Shown in pieces: positions 5,787 to 9,265 of a DNA stretch of 9,265 bases. A program made the position numbers and the translations under genes. Position 1 is the first letter of the stretch. Each line of letters begins with the position of its first letter. Below the pieces are notes generated by a model. It searched no databases. It was given only the letters and a program-made list of their open reading frames with translations, and had not been told where the DNA came from. The DNA is from Chloroflexota bacterium. GTDB lineage: Bacteria; Chloroflexota; Anaerolineae; J036; Brachytrichaceae. The stretch lies in NCBI GenBank assembly GCA_021813225.1, contig JAKALH010000085.1:1-9265 (forward strand), given 5' to 3'.

Positions 5787-7109
5787 ATGACATTGCATGC
5801 GCAGATTCACGAGTGGGTGCAGCGCCAAAGACCGGCGATCATCGACAGCCTGAGGTATCTCGTCGGCATCAACACTGAAAATCTGGCGCCGCGGGGTAAT
5901 GAACTGACAGGCCAACTCGCCATTGCCGGGATGCTGCGGTCACTGGGATGCGATGTCGATCTGTACGAGATAGACACGGTGCCGGCCCTGCGCGACCATC
6001 CACGATACTGGGCAGAGCGACCCTGTACAGGTCGGCCGAACGTCATGGCGATTCGCCGTGGACGCGGTCAAGGTCGCTCACTGTTGTTCTCGAGTCACAT
6101 GGATACGGTGCCGGTTGGCCCGGATGCCTGGCAACATAAACCGTGGGCAGGAGAGGTCGCCGATGGCAAGCTCTATGGCCTGGGCGCTTACGATATGAAG
6201 GGCGGCCTGCTTGCGTCCATCATGACCGTCAAAGCGCTCAATGACCTCGGTATCCAACTGCAGGGCGACCTTCTCGTGGAAAGCGTGGTTGACGAGGAGT
6301 TCGGCGGGTGCAACGGCACGATTGCCGGACGGTTGAAGTACAACGCGGACCTGGCAATCTTGCCTGAGCCTACTAACCTGAAAATCTGTGCGGCGCACCA
6401 CGGGGGCCTGATGCTGCGTATCACGTTCAATGGTAAGGCGGGCTGGGGGTTCAGCCCGGAGCACCCGGTTGACCCGATCATCGCGGCAGCGCATTTCATC
6501 ACGATGCTGAACGACTATGCCGTACTGCGCCAGCGCAATATCGTTGTGCCGGATATTTATCGTGGGAACACCGGTCTGCCTGTCCTGGTGAATCAGGTGA
6601 AAGCCGGTGACGTGTCTCTCCCATTCTTCGGCGACCGCGTGCCGGGCCAGGCCTGCTTGACCACTTGGCTCGAAACTTATCCCGGCATGACTGCTGATGG
6701 CGTTCTGGCCGATCTGCAGGCATACTATCGATATACACAGAGTGTCGATGGTATTCTTGCTGCGTTTGAGCCGGACTGGACACCCGTGCGCTGGCTGGAC
6801 GGCAGCGCTATCGCGGTGGATCACCCGGGCGTCAAACTGATCAGCCGTGTGACATCTGACGTGGTTGGGCAACCAGCGAGTGTGCAAGGCGCGTTATTTG
6901 CCTGTGATGGGCATATTTTCAATCTTTTCAGTCCGACGCCGATGGTGCTGCTGGGCCCCAGCGGGGGACAACCGCACTCGCCGGACGAATATATCGAGAT
7001 TGAATCGCTGTTTCAACTGATCGAAGTATTCATACGCACGACGCTGGACTGGTGCCAGACGGTTGATGTGCATCTGGTTGATCACAATACTGATCAAAGG
7101 AGTGACTGA
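5787..7109 (+). CDS. M20 family metallohydrolase (ArgE/DapE/carboxypeptidase G2-like)
   Basis: 440 residues with the two-zinc catalytic domain of the M20 amidohydrolases, which remove N-acyl, N-carbamoyl or succinyl groups or cleave dipeptides. Visible residues are H104 and D106 (SSHMDTVPV), bridging D136 (GAYDMKGG), general base E170 and ligand E171 (VVDEEFGG), a further acidic residue E194 (LPEPT) and H397 (PHSPDEY). The lid/dimerisation domain starts near residue 203. Its usual GxxxH motif, whose histidine reaches into the partner's active site in DapE-like enzymes, reads GKAGW, with W220 in place of His. GAGAGG precedes the start by 5 nt. The stop overlaps the start of the RidA gene by one base, so translation is probably coupled. 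It likely liberates a free amino acid from an N-substituted precursor for the PLP enzyme upstream. The exact acyl group is unknown. Confidence 0.88.
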   Translation: MTLHAQIHEWVQRQRPAIIDSLRYLVGINTENLAPRGNELTGQLAIAGMLRSLGCDVDLYEIDTVPALRDHPRYWAERPCTGRPNVMAIRRGRGQGRSLLFSSHMDTVPVGPDAWQHKPWAGEVADGKLYGLGAYDMKGGLLASIMTVKALNDLGIQLQGDLLVESVVDEEFGGCNGTIAGRLKYNADLAILPEPTNLKICAAHHGGLMLRITFNGKAGWGFSPEHPVDPIIAAAHFITMLNDYAVLRQRNIVVPDIYRGNTGLPVLVNQVKAGDVSLPFFGDRVPGQACLTTWLETYPGMTADGVLADLQAYYRYTQSVDGILAAFEPDWTPVRWLDGSAIAVDHPGVKLISRVTSDVVGQPASVQGALFACDGHIFNLFSPTPMVLLGPSGGQPHSPDEYIEIESLFQLIEVFIRTTLDWCQTVDVHLVDHNTDQRSD

Positions 7110-7498
7110 TGGCTAAGCAACAGATACTCACGGATAATGCCCCTGTGCCGGCAGGCCCGTATTCGCAGGGTTTGCGGGTCGGAGACTTTGTATTCGTTGC
7201 CGGGCAGGGGCCGAATGACCCGCATACACGTAAACTGGCTGGCGATACGATTGAAGAACAAACGGCACAAACCCTGGAAAACGTCAAAGCCATCCTTGAG
7301 GCCGCCGGCGCAACCATGGCCGATGTTGTCAAGGCCACCGTGCACCTGAGTGACCTTGGTTTGTTCAGCCGGTTCAATAAAGTTTACGAGTCCTACTTCC
7401 CCGATCCAAAACCGGTACGCACGACTGTCGGCAGCCAGTTGATGGGCATCATGGTCGAGATTGATGTCATCGCATATCTGGGTGCTGACAACCATTGA
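7109..7498 (+). CDS. RidA family enamine/imine deaminase
   Basis: 129 residues, the normal length of a RidA (YjgF/YER057c/UK114) subunit, which forms trimers in the cytoplasm. RidA hydrolyses reactive enamines and imines such as 2-aminoacrylate, produced by PLP-dependent dehydratases, to keto acids and ammonia. The N-terminal AGPYSQG segment (15-21), Arg104 (VRTTVG; equivalent to the carboxylate-binding Arg105 of E. coli RidA) and Glu117 (EIDVIA; equivalent to Glu120) are all present, so an active deaminase is expected. AAAGGAG lies 6 nt before the start, and the start overlaps the M20 stop by one base. Placement two genes after a D-serine dehydratase-like PLP enzyme gives it an obvious partner. 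A subgroup other than archetypal RidA (Rid1-7) is possible, because residues between Arg104 and Glu117 differ from the E. coli protein. Confidence 0.9.
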   Translation: MAKQQILTDNAPVPAGPYSQGLRVGDFVFVAGQGPNDPHTRKLAGDTIEEQTAQTLENVKAILEAAGATMADVVKATVHLSDLGLFSRFNKVYESYFPDPKPVRTTVGSQLMGIMVEIDVIAYLGADNH

Positions 7499-7529
7499 CG
7501 CCAGACAGGCGCGAAGGCGACAACGTAAA

Positions 7530-8288
7530 ATGACACCCAGACTACAGGGTAAGCAGGCCATTATCACTGGCGCGGGGCGGGGTATCGGCAAAGCGATTGC
7601 CCGCAAGTTTCTGAGCGAAGGCGCACGCATCGTTATCTGCGATATCGTGCATGAGCGCGTGGCGACTGCAGCGCGTGAACTGGATGAAATGGGTGAGGTG
7701 GCGGCACTGGCAGGCGATGTCAGCCAGCCGGCGTTTTGCGACGAACTCGTCCAGTATGCAGTTGATAAGCTGGGGTCTCTCAATGTGCTGGTCAATAACG
7801 CCGGCATCGCATTGTTTGCACCTTTTCTAGAACAGTCAGAAGCCGACTGGGATCGCACGATGGCGGTCAACCTGAAATCCATGTTCCTGCTGGGCCAGCG
7901 TGCCGCGCGTGTCATGATCGCTCAGGGACTGGGCGGGGCGATTGTGAATATGGCGTCTACGAATGGATTGATGGGTGAGCGCGACCTGGCCGCTTATAAC
8001 GCGTCTAAGGGCGGCGTGGTGCTCCTGACGAAAACAATGGCAATCGAACTGGCGCCGTATGACATCCGTGTGAATTGCGTGGCGCCCGGATCGATCCGCA
8101 CCGACCTGGCGAGCGACGGCGGCGTCGGGGAGACGTTCATCCAGGATTATCTGCGGAAAATCCCCATGCGTCGCCACGGAACAGTGGACGAAGTTGCCAA
8201 CCTGTTTGCCTATCTGGCTTCTGATGAAGCTTCATATATCACCGGTGATGCTGTCGTAATTGATGGCGGCCAGATTGCTGAGGAGTAG
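7530..8288 (+). CDS. SDR family NAD(P)-dependent oxidoreductase (second of two)
   Basis: 252 residues from the ATG at 7530. The frame stays open upstream to 7461, but that part overlaps the RidA gene and adds 23 residues unlike an SDR N-terminus, so 7530 is preferred even though its ribosome binding site is weak (AAGG about 12 nt upstream). All classical motifs are intact: TGAGRGIG 13-20, Asp38 after strand 2 (NAD(H) preference), NNAG 89-92, N114, S143, Y156, K160 (YNASK), PG 186-187 and the C-terminal IDGG 244-247. It is a regular glucose/ribitol or 3-oxoacyl-ACP reductase-like member and clearly not a recent duplicate of the first SDR, since motifs and loops differ throughout. It closes the co-directional cluster. 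A role in oxidising a hydroxyl intermediate of the pathway is inferred. Confidence 0.88.
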   Translation: MTPRLQGKQAIITGAGRGIGKAIARKFLSEGARIVICDIVHERVATAARELDEMGEVAALAGDVSQPAFCDELVQYAVDKLGSLNVLVNNAGIALFAPFLEQSEADWDRTMAVNLKSMFLLGQRAARVMIAQGLGGAIVNMASTNGLMGERDLAAYNASKGGVVLLTKTMAIELAPYDIRVNCVAPGSIRTDLASDGGVGETFIQDYLRKIPMRRHGTVDEVANLFAYLASDEASYITGDAVVIDGGQIAEE

Positions 8289-8317
8289 AAAGTAAGCGGT
8301 GCAATTATTGCGGCATG

Positions 8318-8323
8318 TATAAT
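8318..8323 (+). promoter_or_regulatory. TATAAT -10 candidate for the response-regulator gene
   Basis: A perfect TATAAT lies 63 nt before the ATG at 8386 in the 97-nt gap after the operon. No good -35 is found at 16-18 nt upstream. It suggests that the regulator/reductase gene has its own promoter rather than being the last gene of the operon. No clear operon terminator is visible in this gap. Confidence 0.35.
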
Positions 8324-8385
8324 ATCGCTGCACTATACCATCAGCGCAGCGAAGCGCGTACTGTCTGAACAGCGGAGCGTTGTTA

Positions 8386-9006
8386 ATGGCAAAGCCAGTT
8401 ATCTTTACAGTCGACGATGACGCTGAAGTGTTGCGTGCGATAGAGCGCGACCTGAGGCGTGAATATGGAGCCACGTACAGGATATTGCGCGCTGACTCAG
8501 GGGCTTCTGCACTGGATGCACTGAAACAGTTGAAACTGCGCAATGAGACAGTCGCCCTCTTCCTGGCAGATCAGCGGATGCCCAATATGACGGGCGTGGA
8601 GTTTCTCGAACAAACCCTGGATCTGTATCCTGATGCCAGACGAGCGCTACTTACGGCATATGCCGATACAGACGCTGCCATCCGCGCTATAAATTCTGTC
8701 AAGATTCACTATTACCTGATGAAGCCGTGGGACCCGCCTGAGGAGCGTCTCTATCCGATTCTGAACGACCTCCTGGACGACTGGTCAAGCGCCTATATAC
8801 CGGCTTTCGAAGGCATCCGTGTCATCGGCAGCCCGTGGTCAAGCAAGTTGCACGCTATCAAGGATTTCCTGGCAAGGAATCTGGTGTCGTATCAAACACT
8901 GGATATTGAAACACAGGCGGAAGCCCGCCAATTGCTTGAGCAGACCGGATTGACGGTTCCTCCTTTACCTGTGCTTACTTTTCCCGGATGGCACAGCGCT
9001 GGCTGA
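8386..9006 (+). CDS. Response regulator plus glutaredoxin-like domain, N-terminal part of a frameshifted fusion protein
   Basis: 206 residues from the ATG at 8386 (GGAG 8 nt upstream; the in-frame TTG at 8380 is too close to it). Residues 1-130 are a CheY-like receiver: acidic D10-D12, phospho-acceptor D62 (LADQRMP), T90 (LLTAYAD) and K113 (MKPWD). Residues 141-200 look like a glutaredoxin/thioredoxin fold (FEGIRVIGSPW, then LDIETQAEARQLL, then PPLPVLTFP) with no cysteine in the CxxC position. The frame ends at TGA 9004-9006 after a non-homologous tail (GWHSAG). The sequence continues in the +1 frame as a thioredoxin-reductase-like flavoprotein, so this is the front of a known fused architecture, response regulator/thioredoxin-disulfide reductase, broken after Pro200. 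As it stands it could still make a receiver-only protein. Recognition of the fusion rests on family memory. Confidence 0.8.
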   Translation: MAKPVIFTVDDDAEVLRAIERDLRREYGATYRILRADSGASALDALKQLKLRNETVALFLADQRMPNMTGVEFLEQTLDLYPDARRALLTAYADTDAAIRAINSVKIHYYLMKPWDPPEERLYPILNDLLDDWSSAYIPAFEGIRVIGSPWSSKLHAIKDFLARNLVSYQTLDIETQAEARQLLEQTGLTVPPLPVLTFPGWHSAG

Positions 9007-9265
9007 CCCATCTACCACGCAGGTTGCGGAGAAGGTCGGCCTGAAAACCCGCGCGCAAAGTAAGTTCTACGACTTGATCGTCATCGGCGCCGGTCCGGCT
9101 GGTCTAGCGGCCAGTGTGTATGGCGGTTCGGAAGGACTGTCCACTCTGCTGGTGGAGCGCTCAGCGCCCGGCGGACAGGCGGGCACCAGTTCGAGAATCG
9201 AGAACTATCTAGGCTTCCCGGTCGGTTTGAGCGGCGCCGATCTGACGTGCCGCGCCGTTGCACAG
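8987..9265 (+). pseudogene. Continuation of the fusion: thioredoxin-reductase-like FAD protein in the shifted frame, cut by the window edge
   Basis: From GAT at 8987 a second frame stays open to the last base. It restores the expected text: DGTALADP completes the glutaredoxin-like domain, followed by a linker and then FYDLIVIGAGPAGLAA, the FAD-binding Rossmann start with GxGxxG. Next come ERSAPGGQAGTSS and IENYLGFP, typical of the TrxB/AhpF flavoprotein family. This frame has no start codon with a ribosome binding site ahead of the FAD motif, so it is not an independent gene. One extra base in CCCGGAT (8983-8989) separates the two frames. Whether this is a real mutation, a sequencing or assembly error, or a recoding site cannot be told here. 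The redox-active disulfide region lies beyond the window, so enzymatic competence is unknown. Confidence 0.82.

Noticed and set aside
6078..6887. 269-codon minus-strand open frame opposite the M20 gene
   Set aside because: Antisense shadow of a gene with intact catalytic motifs; its translation shows no domain.
7077..7087. GTTGATCACAA shared with 1739-1749 as a possible regulatory repeat
   Set aside because: One copy is inside the M20 coding sequence. Several shared 11-mers are expected by chance in 9 kb.
7094..7915. 273-codon minus-strand open frame across RidA and the second SDR
   Set aside because: Antisense to two recognisable genes; low-complexity Ser/Arg/Ala translation with no motif.
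8980..8992. Programmed +1 frameshift as the default explanation of the split fusion
   Set aside because: A CCC-to-CCG slip is possible, but there is no rare or stop codon in the A site and I see no stimulatory element. A plain one-base insertion or sequencing error is simpler, so recoding is kept only as an alternative.
9081..9263. Minus-strand open frame at the right edge
   Set aside because: It is antisense to the conserved FAD-binding segment of the reductase and has no recognisable domain.

Overview
The window is bacterial chromosomal DNA: long Shine-Dalgarno-led genes, short spacings and polycistronic layout. By eye the genes have a moderately high GC content and the non-coding stretch 450-857 is more AT-rich. 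The organism cannot be named from the sequence. The gene at the right edge is a response regulator fused to a glutaredoxin-like domain and a thioredoxin-reductase-like flavoprotein. I associate that architecture with Chloroflexota, Cyanobacteria and Actinobacteria, so one of these (Chloroflexota as a weak first guess) is an inference only. No tRNA, rRNA, CRISPR array, transposase or phage gene is visible.

Layout. (1) 1-857 is sparse. It holds one small minus-strand gene (186-449) for a predicted 87-residue zinc-ribbon protein with a strong ribosome binding site and a hairpin just past its stop, then about 400 bases with no convincing gene. (2) 858-1682, minus strand: a class II aldolase related to rhamnulose-1-phosphate aldolase (RhaD), in which the second histidine of the usual metal-binding HxH is glutamine. 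(3) 1683-1935: a divergent regulatory region with a plausible promoter for the rightward genes and a 10-bp palindrome on its -35 box. (4) 1936-8288, plus strand: seven co-directional genes, probably one catabolic operon. They encode a TIM-barrel sugar isomerase/epimerase, an SDR oxidoreductase, an aldo/keto reductase, a PLP enzyme of the D-threonine aldolase/D-serine dehydratase family, an M20 metallohydrolase, a RidA-type imine deaminase and a second SDR. (5) 8386 to the right edge: the response regulator/thioredoxin-reductase-like fusion, interrupted by a one-base frameshift near 8986.

Working together (inference). The first part (aldolase, isomerase, SDR, aldo/keto reductase) has the composition of a sugar or hydroxy-acid degradation route. 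The second part is very tightly packed (PLP enzyme, M20 hydrolase, RidA; gaps of 9 and -1 nt) and suggests release of an N-acylated or N-carbamoylated amino acid, then aldol cleavage or dehydration of a beta-hydroxy D-amino acid, with RidA clearing the enamine/imine. SDRs and the aldo/keto reductase would process the resulting carbonyl or alcohol. No transporter, sugar kinase or transcription regulator lies inside the window, so the substrate stays open. The combination, with unusual active-site positions in two of the enzymes, is the best candidate here for an undescribed pathway.
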